A DNA stretch of 64,000 bases, taken from contig NZ_CP007595.1 of assembly GCF_000785535.1 (NCBI RefSeq), positions 1,302,001-1,366,000 of the forward strand. Direction: 5' to 3'. This DNA is from Arthrobacter sp. PAMC 25486 (GTDB taxonomy: Bacteria > Actinomycetota > Actinomycetes > Actinomycetales > Micrococcaceae). The notes under the pieces are model-generated. The model made no database searches. It saw nothing but the letters and a program-made list of their open reading frames with translations, and was not told the DNA's origin. Shown here piece after piece: positions 8,630-16,556 of the stretch. Every line of letters starts with the position of its first letter. The stretch's first letter is position 1. Made by a program: the position numbers and the translations under genes.

Positions 8630-10582
8630 CTAAAGGGAAACTTCGTGTTTGTGTGTGGCCAGGGACGCGTCGTGTCCACCGGCAGATGCGGCCGCGAGTT
8701 GGGCCGCGCCGCCCTGGACCATGCGCAGGTAGTTGAACCTGTCCGCGGAGTAGATACTCCCTCCGCCCTGGTGGAGGTGTGCAAGGAACCCTGATTCGGC
8801 TTCCTGCTCGAGGTCCGCAAACGGCTGGCTGCGGAAGACGCCCGCACCGGCCGTCAAGGTTGCAGCCTGGACGGCGGTGGTCCAGTGGTGTTCGTTTTGG
8901 CGGGCCTTCAGATAAGCCTTCCCGGTGTCCAGACGCAGGGAATAGTAGGCCTGCTTGCCAACCACATCTGCCTCGGAATACTCCAGCGCATGCAGTTGGT
9001 CGCTGAGATAGTTGGGTCCGTAGTGGTCGACGGGGTTCATGATGGCCAGCACTTCCCCGGATGCTGCCTCGATCCCCCGGTTCAGGCAGGCCCCGCGGGT
9101 CTCCGCCGAGTCCGCGTAGCTCCAGGCCGCCGCTGGGATGTCATGTTCTTCCTGCAGCTCCAGCACCACGGTGCCAGCCATCTCGAATCCGCGCACCACC
9201 AGAACCAGTTCCGTGTCCACATCAACCTGGCTGCCGATGGTTTGGAAGATGCGTTCCACCTCGCGTTCGTTCTCCACCACCACGACGGCGGTCACGCGGG
9301 GCCGCTTCGTCCCGCGCCCCAGGTGTGGGGCAGCTGCGGAAAGGACGGTCTCGCAGCGGTGCCGGTACGTGTGCTGCTGCCAGATACGGCGCTGGGCCAA
9401 ATGGAGGCCGCGTTCGGCGGCGAAGGGGTCCCGCACCAGGGTTGCGACGGCCTCCGCGGTCTCCTGTTCCGTGGCGCAGATGTGGATCTCCCCCGGGCCA
9501 AACAATTCCGTCAGTGCCTTGCTCGGCGTGGAGATGACGTTGGTGCCGCTGGCCAGGATTTCAAAGACCCTCCTTGCACACATGCTGGAGGATTCCGTCA
9601 CCGTATTCACGTTGAGCATGGCCTTGTAGGCCTTGTAGGCGGTGAGCATCTGCGGGTAATCCAGGCTGCCCACCACGTGCTGGGCCAGGCCGGCCGGGAA
9701 CTGGTACTTCGCGGCCCCGCCGAGCTGGCGGGAGAAGATCTCCAGGCCGTGCTCCATGGTGTTGGACAGCCGCGCGGCTGTTCCCAACAGCAGGTCCATC
9801 TGCCCACGCCGTGAATCGTATTTCTCGCTGAAGTACATGCCGCCAAAGGCAATGTCGCGTTCGTGCCAGCCGGCTGCGGGCCGGATGGGGTTGTGCAGCC
9901 GCGGCTGGGCGGCAAAGGGCAGCAGGCCCACGCGGTCATGGCCCAGGTCCCGCTGGTAGTTGGGGATGCGGTCCGCATCCGTGGTGAAGACCTGGTCAAA
10001 GAGCTGCGCTGCGGCCAGGAAGTCGCCGTAGTGGACGGGGTCTTCCTTGTTCCAAAAAACCGTGGGGATGCCATTTTCGCGGAAGTGGGCAACAATGTCC
10101 GCAAGGTCCGAATTTTGGTGAGAGGCGCCGTCGAGCTTCCCTGACCATTGCTTCTTGAAGCCGGACCAGGCAGATTCAACAAACAAGATGTTGAAGTCCT
10201 GTGACTGGACCTGCTCGCGCCACGATTTCCGGGACAGTTGGGTGCAGTCCCATTCACTGCCAAGGGCCAGCGCGGAAAAGTCGTCCAGGATGACGGCGGC
10301 GCGGACCTCCGGGTTCCGTGGAGCGAGCCCGGGGCCGTTTTGGGTGGGAGCAAATTGCAGGCGGCACTGCTGCCCCGTCCCAACCCACGTGCCGGTTGCC
10401 CCGAAGCCCGGTTCGGCGATGGCAGCTTCCTTGGGTGTGGTCTTGGACTGCGCCCACGACCTCACCTGGGGAAGCCCTCCCTTGCGCAGGTGCCACAGCG
10501 CGGTGCGGACGGTGGTGGCCACATCCTCGCGGGTGCCTGCCGCGACGGCGGCATTCCCGGCGGCTGGGAGATTTACCATCTG
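8630..10582 (-). CDS. Bifunctional glycosyltransferase (CgeB-like GT-B plus GT2)
   Basis: The protein has about 650 residues. The first two-thirds resemble the CgeB-like/DUF3880 glycosyltransferases: ILFVESAWSGFKKQW, IPTVFWNKEDPVHY, VFTTDADRIPNYQRDLG, then FGGMYFSEKYDSRR and RRVFEILASGTNVIST. The last third is a family 2-like domain beginning RVTAVVVVENEREVERIF, with NRGIEAASGEVLAIMNP in place of the usual DXD region. ATG at 10582 is preferred because GAAGGG lies 6 bases upstream. An in-frame ATG at 10630 lacks a ribosome binding site. It is the first gene of the minus-strand operon, 12 bases before wecC, and is divergent from wecB. The acceptor and linkage are unknown. Confidence 0.78.
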   Translation of the reverse strand, partial: QMVNLPAAGNAAVAAGTREDVATTVRTALWHLRKGGLPQVRSWAQSKTTPKEAAIAEPGFGATGTWVGTGQQCRLQFAPTQNGPGLAPRNPEVRAAVILDDFSALALGSEWDCTQLSRKSWREQVQSQDFNILFVESAWSGFKKQWSGKLDGASHQNSDLADIVAHFRENGIPTVFWNKEDPVHYGDFLAAAQLFDQVFTTDADRIPNYQRDLGHDRVGLLPFAAQPRLHNPIRPAAGWHERDIAFGGMYFSEKYDSRRGQMDLLLGTAARLSNTMEHGLEIFSRQLGGAAKYQFPAGLAQHVVGSLDYPQMLTAYKAYKAMLNVNTVTESSSMCARRVFEILASGTNVISTPSKALTELFGPGEIHICATEQETAEAVATLVRDPFAAERGLHLAQRRIWQQHTYRHRCETVLSAAAPHLGRGTKRPRVTAVVVVENEREVERIFQTIGSQVDVDTELVLVVRGFEMAGTVVLELQEEHDIPAAAWSYADSAETRGACLNRGIEAASGEVLAIMNPVDHYGPNYLSDQLHALEYSEADVVGKQAYYSLRLDTGKAYLKARQNEHHWTTAVQAATLTAGAGVFRSQPFADLEQEAESGFLAHLHQGGGSIYSADRFNYLRMVQGGAAQLAAASAGGHDASLATHKHEVSL

Positions 10583-10869
10583 GCGCCCTTCATTCGAATA
10601 TTCATCAGGTGGACGGCGGTTGCCGTTCATCGCTGAAAACCAGTTAGTCAGGCAATTGTTAACGGCACATGAACCCCCGGAAACGCACCGGGGCCATTGA
10701 AAAGAACTTAGGTGAACACTGGTGCCGGCCACTTGATTTTGCGCGTTCACGCGTTGTTTACCCCGTACCGTGAAGGTTGAGCCATTGCACTGGTGCGCCC
10801 ATCGACAGGGCCCCTGCGCAGTTTTGAGACTGGAGCCGACGAGCTCCCTGCACACCACTAAGGGGAACC

Positions 10870-12012
10870 ATGACCGTTGTTATGCCGATTTACGGCACCC
10901 GTCCGGAAGCCATCAAGATGGCCCCGATCGTCGCGGCCCTGAAGGCAGACCCCTCCTTTGAGTGCGTGGTCACCGTCACCGGCCAGCACCGAGAAATGCT
11001 TGACCAGGTCAACGAGCTCTTCGGCATCACCCCCGACCATGACCTGAACATCCACCAGCCCGGCCAATCCCTCTCCGGCATCCTGACCCGCACCATCAAC
11101 GGCCTCGACTCGCTATTCGCGGCTGTCCGCCCCGATGTGGTCATCGTCCAAGGCGACACGACCACCTCCACCGCCGGGGCCATCGCCGCGTTCTACGCCG
11201 GCATTCCCGTGGTCCACGCCGAAGCCGGCCTGCGCTCCCACAACCTGTTCTCACCTTTCCCCGAAGAAGCGAACCGCAAGATCACCACGCAGATCGCCTC
11301 CCTGCATCTGGCCCCCACGAGCACGTCCAAGGCCAACCTCCTGGCCGAGGGCGTCAACGCCGCGGACATCGCTGTCACCGGCAACACCGTCATCGACGCG
11401 CTCCTGACCACGGTCAACAAGAACATTCCGTTCACGGATCCTTTGTTGGAAGAACTTGCGGTCACCGGCCAACGCATCCTCCTGGTCACCACGCACCGCC
11501 GCGAAAACCAGGGCGACACCATGCGCGGGGTCGGCCAAGCCCTCGCCACGCTGGCCGACGCCCATCCCGACGTGGTGATTGTCCTGCCCGCACACAAGAA
11601 CCCCCTTGTCCGCGAGGCGGTCCTGCCCGCCCTCGTCGGAAAACTGAACGTCCTGATCACCGAACCGTTGCCTTACGGTGAGTTCACCCGGCTCATCTCG
11701 CTCGCCACCGTGGTTCTCACCGACTCCGGCGGCGTCCAGGAGGAAGCCCCCTCCCTCGGCAAGCCCGTCCTCGTGATGCGTTCCAACACAGAGCGGCCCG
11801 AGGCCGTCACCGCCGGCACCGTCAAGCTCATCGGCACCGACCCGGCCACCATCGTCGAGTCGGTTACTTCCCTTCTCACTGATCCGTCCGCCTACAATGC
11901 GATGGCCAACGCCACGAACCCCTACGGCGACGGTCTCGCCGCCGGCCGCACCGTTGCCGCCATCCATCACCTTCTGGGTAGCGGCGCCCGTGCCGAAGAC
12001 TTCGCCGGATAG
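10870..12012 (+). CDS. wecB: UDP-N-acetylglucosamine 2-epimerase (non-hydrolysing)
   Basis: This 380-residue enzyme interconverts UDP-GlcNAc and UDP-ManNAc. The family signature is clear: YGTRPEAIKMAPIV at the start, VTGQHREMLDQV, VQGDTTTSTAGA, HAEAGLRSHN, the FPEEANRK motif, TTHRRENQG and TDSGGVQEEAPSLGKPVLVMR near the end. The length is normal for the family. AGGGGA lies about 5 bases before the ATG. It works with wecC to give UDP-ManNAcA, a building block of teichuronic acid in related micrococci. It is divergent from the minus-strand operon and followed 97 bases later by PP-loop paralog B. Confidence 0.9.
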   Translation: MTVVMPIYGTRPEAIKMAPIVAALKADPSFECVVTVTGQHREMLDQVNELFGITPDHDLNIHQPGQSLSGILTRTINGLDSLFAAVRPDVVIVQGDTTTSTAGAIAAFYAGIPVVHAEAGLRSHNLFSPFPEEANRKITTQIASLHLAPTSTSKANLLAEGVNAADIAVTGNTVIDALLTTVNKNIPFTDPLLEELAVTGQRILLVTTHRRENQGDTMRGVGQALATLADAHPDVVIVLPAHKNPLVREAVLPALVGKLNVLITEPLPYGEFTRLISLATVVLTDSGGVQEEAPSLGKPVLVMRSNTERPEAVTAGTVKLIGTDPATIVESVTSLLTDPSAYNAMANATNPYGDGLAAGRTVAAIHHLLGSGARAEDFAG

Positions 12013-12084
12013 ACGCGGCGGGTTGGGCATGTTCGGCGCGTTGGGCGCACAGCAGTCAGGTAGCCGCAGTCACTCCCCACAACC

Positions 12085-12104
12085 AGAGAGAGAGAGAGAG
12101 AGAG
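12085..12104 (+). repeat. (AG)10 dinucleotide microsatellite
   Basis: Ten uninterrupted AG units end 5 bases before the GTG start (12110) of PP-loop paralog B, and provide its purine-rich Shine-Dalgarno region. The frame also runs in phase through the repeat from an upstream ATG at 12029. Slippage here would therefore alter either the leader or the frame of a longer product. Confidence 0.9.
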
Positions 12105-12109
12105 CGCAC

Positions 12110-13291
12110 GTGAACGCTCCACGCCAAGCATCATTTCGCAACATACGCCGGACCGACGGATTGCGGGTTGACATCGATTGCCAGCTCGTTGCAGCCGATG
12201 GGACAACGGAGGATCACGCCCTGTGGTTTGCATTCAACAGGCCAGTCCTGACGGACGATGATGCGTTGGCGGTGGCCCTGTCCACATTGTGTGGCAAGGC
12301 CTACCAAAGCATCCATATGGAGCTGGCACCATCTGAGGGCATCCTTCGGCAGGTGGAGGCTTTCATCTCTGCCACGGTGTCCACTGTAGGAACTGGCACG
12401 GCTGTGGGTGTGCGCCGTGAAGGTCATGTGTTGAGTTTCAGCGGCGGCTTTGATTCCTTGGCGGCGCTTTCCTTGATGCCGGAAGGCACAGACCTGGTGT
12501 CCATGGATTTTGGTGGCCGATTTGGCCGGGAGCGCACCTTCTTTGAGAACTTTGACACCACCATCGTCTCGACCAACCTCCTCGATACGCCGCTGAAGAA
12601 GAACTCGTGGTCATTCATGGGTTCCGGAGCCATCCTGGCCAGTGCACACCAAAGGCGTGCGTTCCACACCTTTGGCAGCATCCTGGAAGCCGGTTCGGAC
12701 AACTTGCGGCGCAGCCCCGTGGCCGCCTCCGGTGCAACATTTCCGCCCTTCAAGGCGGCTGGGTTCGAGAATGCGCCGTATGTGCTCGGCTTGACGGAGA
12801 TCGGAACCCTTTTTGTCTTGGCGCGCTACCAGCGCGAACACATTGGAAACTCATTGTTGTCCCTGGCCAGTCCGGGTGAGGAAAAGCTCTACCGAAAATA
12901 CGTGCTCGCCAAGATTGCCGAAGACCGGCTGGGAGTGGAGCTGAATATCCCGTCCGTGCCCAAGCCGCCTCGTCCGCACTTTGAGTTTGGCCAGAACTTC
13001 GCCTCGGACTTCCTGTCGATCTACGTGGCCAAGCATGCCGGCCACAACGTTGCCAACGACATGCTCCGGGACATCCCGGATGAGATTCTCAATCTCGGGT
13101 CCAGGCTCGACCTGACCTTCTATGAACGCGCCAACAGCACGTTGTACGAAAAGTTTCCCACCCGCCTCATGGGCGGGCTGGCAGACAAGCTGGCCGGCGC
13201 CAAGATGCCGTTCTACGTTGAACGGGACTGGATTGAGTTCTCACTCATACGCGAGACACTGGGGAAATATTACCCGGCGGTCTTGGTTTAG
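12110..13291 (+). CDS. PP-loop ATPase-like protein of a polysaccharide locus, paralog B
   Basis: This 393-residue protein is homologous to the product of 3196-4344. Shared elements are the LSFSGGFDSLAALSLMPEGTD region with the SGGFDS PP-loop near residue 110, SMDFGGRFGRERTFF, KKNSWSFMGSG, VLGLTEIGTLFVLARY, SPGEEKLYRKYVL and NFASDFLSIYVAKH. The GTG at 12110 is chosen because the preceding AG repeat acts as a ribosome binding site and the start aligns with the paralog. An in-frame ATG at 12029 would add 27 low-complexity residues. It follows wecB on the same strand and converges on an intact methyltransferase gene. By PP-loop family logic it may activate or amidate a sugar carboxylate such as ManNAcA; that is inference. 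Confidence 0.7.
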   Translation: MNAPRQASFRNIRRTDGLRVDIDCQLVAADGTTEDHALWFAFNRPVLTDDDALAVALSTLCGKAYQSIHMELAPSEGILRQVEAFISATVSTVGTGTAVGVRREGHVLSFSGGFDSLAALSLMPEGTDLVSMDFGGRFGRERTFFENFDTTIVSTNLLDTPLKKNSWSFMGSGAILASAHQRRAFHTFGSILEAGSDNLRRSPVAASGATFPPFKAAGFENAPYVLGLTEIGTLFVLARYQREHIGNSLLSLASPGEEKLYRKYVLAKIAEDRLGVELNIPSVPKPPRPHFEFGQNFASDFLSIYVAKHAGHNVANDMLRDIPDEILNLGSRLDLTFYERANSTLYEKFPTRLMGGLADKLAGAKMPFYVERDWIEFSLIRETLGKYYPAVLV

Positions 13292-13305
13292 CAAATGGTT
13301 GCCCT

Positions 13306-13337
13306 CTTGTGCCCTTGCATATATGCAAGGGCACAAG
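13306..13337. terminator. Perfect 32-base palindrome between convergent genes
   Basis: Two 16-base arms (CTTGTGCCCTTGCATA and its complement) abut with no loop. It lies 14 bases after the PP-loop gene and 22 bases after the end of the convergent methyltransferase gene. This suggests a bidirectional terminator, although no T-tract follows. Confidence 0.55.
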
Positions 13338-13359
13338 GATGCAAGCAAGGACCTCGACG

Positions 13360-14505
13360 CTAAGCCTTGACGACCAGCTTCCACAGTGAGGTGATCTCCC
13401 GTGACCGTGCGTCGAAGAAGGGGTCGCTGCGGTCCATGGAGCGCGGGTGGCGTGGCTCGGTATCCAGCCTGTCTTTGACTTCCAGCCCGTCCTTGTCGAT
13501 CCATTGGAGCAGCTCTTCACGTGAGCGCAGGCCGAGGTGTTCGGCGAGGTCCGAGATGATCAGCCAGCCCTCTCCTCCCGTGTCCAGATGCTGTGGCAGG
13601 CCCGTAATGAAGGCCTTGAGCATGCGGCTTTTGGGGTCGTACACGGCGTTGTCCAACAAGGTGTTGGCGGTGCCCGGCAGCCACGGCGGGTTGCACACGA
13701 TCAGCGGTGCCTTGCCTGCCGGGAACATGCTGACCAGGGTCGGCTCGACGATGGTGGCCAGGCCGAGGTTCGCCAGATTTTCCTGCGCGCAGGCGATGGC
13801 CCGGGGCTCGGTGTCCGTGGCAATCACTTTTTTGACGCCCCGCTTGGCCAAGATTGCGGCCAGCACGCCGGTGCCGGTGCCGATGTCGAATGCCAACTCC
13901 GTGGACGGCAGCTCCGCCTCATCCACCAAGGCCAGGTACTCGCTGCGGATGGGTGCGAACGTACCGTAGTGCGGATAGATGATGGCGTCGAGTTCCTGCA
14001 CGAACACGCCGTTGCGGCGCCACTCGAACGCGCCCACCGCGCCGAGTACGTCCTGCAATGGCGCGACCGTTGGCTCGTCGACATCCCCAGCGGCAGCGCT
14101 CCACGCCTCGCTGACATCCGGGGCCCTTCTCAACGCAACTGCCGGGCCCGGTTCCAACGGGACCAACAACAGCCCGAGCATCCTGGCCCGCTGTGTCCGC
14201 CCCTGGCGGTAGCGGTAGAACGCTTTGGCGACATCCTCGCCGTCGGACTTGGAAAAGGTGGGCAGGCGGCGGGCCATGGCCGAGAGCAGCTGGCGGGCAT
14301 TGTGGTAGTCGCCCTGCCACAGCATGGCTGTGCCCTGGGCGGCGAGGCGATAGGCGTCGTCGGCGGTGAGCGAATCATCCACGGCGGCGAGCTTCTTGGG
14401 AGCGGCGGCACCGCTGGCGGAGAACCAGCGGGCGGTGTGTTCGGCGCCGTCGTGGGTCCAGCTCACGGTGGGGGTGGGCTGTGTGCTGGACGGCTCGGTG
14501 CTCAT
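13360..14505 (-). CDS. Class I SAM-dependent methyltransferase
   Basis: This 381-residue protein has an N-terminal domain of about 190 residues, then a Rossmann-fold methyltransferase. Motif I is FDIGTGTGVLAAILAKRG near residue 207, followed by IATDTEPRAIACAQENL (motif II) and the catalytic IVCNPPWLPG motif. NPPW is typical of HemK/RsmC-like enzymes that methylate exocyclic amino groups or glutamine side chains. The target could be rRNA, a protein or a small molecule. The ATG at 14505 is preceded by GGAGCCCTCC, a usable but imperfect binding site. It is convergent with PP-loop paralog B, and a decayed second copy lies beside paralog A, so the two families seem to travel together. Confidence 0.8.
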   Translation of the reverse strand: MSTEPSSTQPTPTVSWTHDGAEHTARWFSASGAAAPKKLAAVDDSLTADDAYRLAAQGTAMLWQGDYHNARQLLSAMARRLPTFSKSDGEDVAKAFYRYRQGRTQRARMLGLLLVPLEPGPAVALRRAPDVSEAWSAAAGDVDEPTVAPLQDVLGAVGAFEWRRNGVFVQELDAIIYPHYGTFAPIRSEYLALVDEAELPSTELAFDIGTGTGVLAAILAKRGVKKVIATDTEPRAIACAQENLANLGLATIVEPTLVSMFPAGKAPLIVCNPPWLPGTANTLLDNAVYDPKSRMLKAFITGLPQHLDTGGEGWLIISDLAEHLGLRSREELLQWIDKDGLEVKDRLDTEPRHPRSMDRSDPFFDARSREITSLWKLVVKA

Positions 14506-14785
14506 GGGTGGAGGGCTCCTTGGGATTGCCTGCGGGGGCTAGTGTTGCATGGGCGCAGGCGGTTTGACTGACGCTCCAGTTTAGCTGGTGGGGCTGGCGA
14601 GGAGGTGTAGCAGATGTTTGTGAGCCTGGTCCAGGATGGGTTGTGGCTGTGGTCCTTCCTGCCATCGAGCCGGTCCGCCTTCTTGCCACGCTGCCGCGCC
14701 GTCGTCAACGACCAGCAGCACCATACAGTGACAGGACGTAGGCCAAGTCCGGATCATCATGATGAAGCGAACTGGCGTGGCGGCA
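14506..14785. other. Intergenic region, nothing recognised
   Basis: 280 bases between the methyltransferase start and the HicB-like stop. Only short shadow frames are present and no clear terminator or promoter was seen. Confidence 0.4.
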
Positions 14786-15187
14786 CTACGCCGGCTGTGC
14801 AGCTTCTCGTCGGCGAACATCTTTCCTGAGTTGACTGACCCTCCCGCTGGAAATACCAAGGAGGGCAGCTGCGTCGTTCGCGGTGATGTGGTTGACGAGG
14901 AGCAGCTCCACCACTTCCCGGGCATCCTTGGCAGCTTCTTCCTGAGACTTCTGTGCGGCCAGTTTGGCTTGGCGAGAGCCGCGAATCCTGGCTGCAAGTT
15001 CCTCATCAGAAAGCTCGAGGTTTATCCTCCAGTTCGCATGGTCCACATCAGGGTTGACGGTGTCAAGGTAATCACGCACTTGGGCAGGCGCATTGGCGAG
15101 CGTGCGCACCCGGGTGATGTTGTCCTCATCAATTTCCAGTTCCCAGCCTCCATCCCAACGGGTACAGGTGACGGTGATGCTGTTCAC
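14786..15187 (-). CDS. hicB: HicB-like antitoxin with C-terminal helix-turn-helix
   Basis: This 133-residue protein begins with a short HicB-like beta-rich segment (VTCTRWDGGWELEI), continues with an acidic helix, and ends with a helix-turn-helix (HITANDAAALLGISSGRVSQL). It should neutralise the partner toxin and repress the operon. Its ATG overlaps the toxin stop (ATGA, 15187-15184), so toxin and antitoxin are coupled with the toxin first, as is usual for hicAB. It shares layout with the product of 23465-23836, so the window has two members of this group. Confidence 0.75.
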   Translation of the reverse strand: MNSITVTCTRWDGGWELEIDEDNITRVRTLANAPAQVRDYLDTVNPDVDHANWRINLELSDEELAARIRGSRQAKLAAQKSQEEAAKDAREVVELLLVNHITANDAAALLGISSGRVSQLRKDVRRREAAQPA

Positions 15188-15402
15188 GATCCTTGTCCTT
15201 CCACTTCTGCAATTGCCTGAAGAGCATTCCGAGTGACGCCTGGAGACACTTCCCGAGATTGCGTGATGACTACTGGTCGGGAGGGCGCCGGATGCGTCCG
15301 CTTCTCGTGCTCTCCCTTGCCCTCGGACACCGTAAATCCTGCCGCAACCAGGAGTTTGACCAACTCCCGGTATGTCATCGACTTGGTCATACCACTGATC
15401 AT
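15184..15402 (-). CDS. hicA: HicA-type mRNA interferase toxin
   Basis: This 72-residue protein has the double-stranded RNA-binding-like fold signature of HicA/YcfA toxins: MTYRELVKLLVAAGFTV, then GKGEHEKRTHPAP with the catalytic histidine region, and a VSPGVTRNALQAI helix. It would cleave mRNA on ribosomes when free of antitoxin. The first ATG (15402) has AGGGGG only 3 bases before it; ATGs at 15390 and 15378 are alternatives. The gene is intact, unlike the second hicA at 23833-24034. Location beside insertion sequence debris suits an acquired module. Confidence 0.8.
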   Translation of the reverse strand: MISGMTKSMTYRELVKLLVAAGFTVSEGKGEHEKRTHPAPSRPVVITQSREVSPGVTRNALQAIAEVEGQGS

Positions 15403-15549
15403 AGTCCCCCTAAAGTGTTTTGAATAGGAGCCCTAATTCGCTTGTCATGAGGTTCAGTCTCGACGGAATCCACCACCCCGGAGCACTGGAGGTACTAAAA
15501 AAACACGGCGATACGTGGTGTGGTGTCGGGGAAAGTTGGCCTTACATGT

Positions 15550-16190
15550 TGCACCAGTAGGCGCGGCACTCTGGAGCCAATTCGAGGCACTGATCCCACC
15601 AGTGTTGGAGAGCATCCGCTGGGCTGCCACCGGCCCCGGATACCTAAGCAGGTCGTGTTCGACAAACTCGTTCAGGTCCTCGCCCGGGGAGCCGCCTACG
15701 AGAGAATATCCGACAGCAGCTGCTCGGCCACGACCATCCGACGACGGCGCGATGCGTGGATCATCGCCGGCATCTTCACACCGCTGGAGCAGATCGCATT
15801 GGAGTCCTACGACCGCATCGTCCGACTTGAGATGGAGGAGCTGTCCGTGGACGGATGCCTGGTGAAGTCTCCCTGCGGTGGTGAAGCATCAGATCGGTCC
15901 CCTGCGGACCGCGGCAAGCAGGGCACCAAGCGTTCGGTGCTGGTCGAGGCCTGGGGTATCCCGCGCGGAGTTGAGATCGCCGGGGCAAACCGCCACGACT
16001 CGCCCCTGCTGCGGCCCACCTTGGAGAAGCTCTCCCGATTCGGATTCTTCCTGCCCGAGGATATCCGGGTGCACCTGGAGGCAGGGTACGACTCAAACAA
16101 AACTAGGGACCTCCTCGAGGACCTTGGCTGCGAAGGTCACATCGCGACCAAGGGTGTGCCTGCCCCGATCCAAAACACCTCCCGCTGGGA
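15550..16190 (+). pseudogene. IS5-family transposase remnant
   Basis: The main frame carries clear IS5 (DDE) transposase blocks: VFDKLVQVLARGAAYERI, SSCSATTIRRRRDAWI, LSVDGCLVKSPCGGEA with the first catalytic aspartate, DRGKQGTKRSVLV, AGANRHDSPLL and the AGYDSNKTRDLLEDLG region with the second aspartate. The N-terminal block (ALWSQFEALIPPVL) lies in another frame, which requires a frameshift near 15640. Homology stops at about 16190, before the C-terminal glutamate region. The gene therefore cannot give an active transposase. No terminal inverted repeats were identified. Confidence 0.8.
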
Positions 16191-16381
16191 CACCCACCCA
16201 ACACGCCGAATGGATGGCCATGACCGCCGACACCCTGCTGGCCCAGTCAGTGATAGACCGGCTCACCCATGGCGCCCACACCCTCGTCCTCGTCATCCAA
16301 GGGCCCTCCTGGCGCCAACGCACCACAGGAAACCGGCGCCCCACTCTTGATGAAAACAAGGCGACAGGCAATGCTAAATAA
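16190..16381 (+). pseudogene. Possible IS21 IstB-like C-terminal fragment
   Basis: In a different frame from the IS5 remnant, the stretch TADTLLAQSVIDRLTHGAH followed by IQGPSWR resembles the C-terminal end of IstB-type ATP-binding proteins (ADAILDRLVHRAHRIELKG-like). It directly abuts the truncated IS5 transposase, so the region looks like a mosaic of two insertion sequence remains. The fragment is short, so the call is tentative. Confidence 0.45.
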
Positions 16382-16556
16382 CAATAAAGAGTGGTCCTGT
16401 ACTCGTGGCAACGCAGGGCTCCCACCCGCAGGCAAGCGACACTCTGGAACAATCCCCGGCAAGGAGGCTGCCGCGAGGGCGCCAAACTTCCGCCAGTCAA
16501 TGTCCGGCAAACCAACAACCTGGCCACTCCGGCGACGAATGCCCTGTCGTGGTTTC

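Noticed and set aside
8885..9814. Plus-strand frame of 309 residues across the CgeB-like glycosyltransferase gene
   Set aside because: Antisense shadow; no conserved motif.
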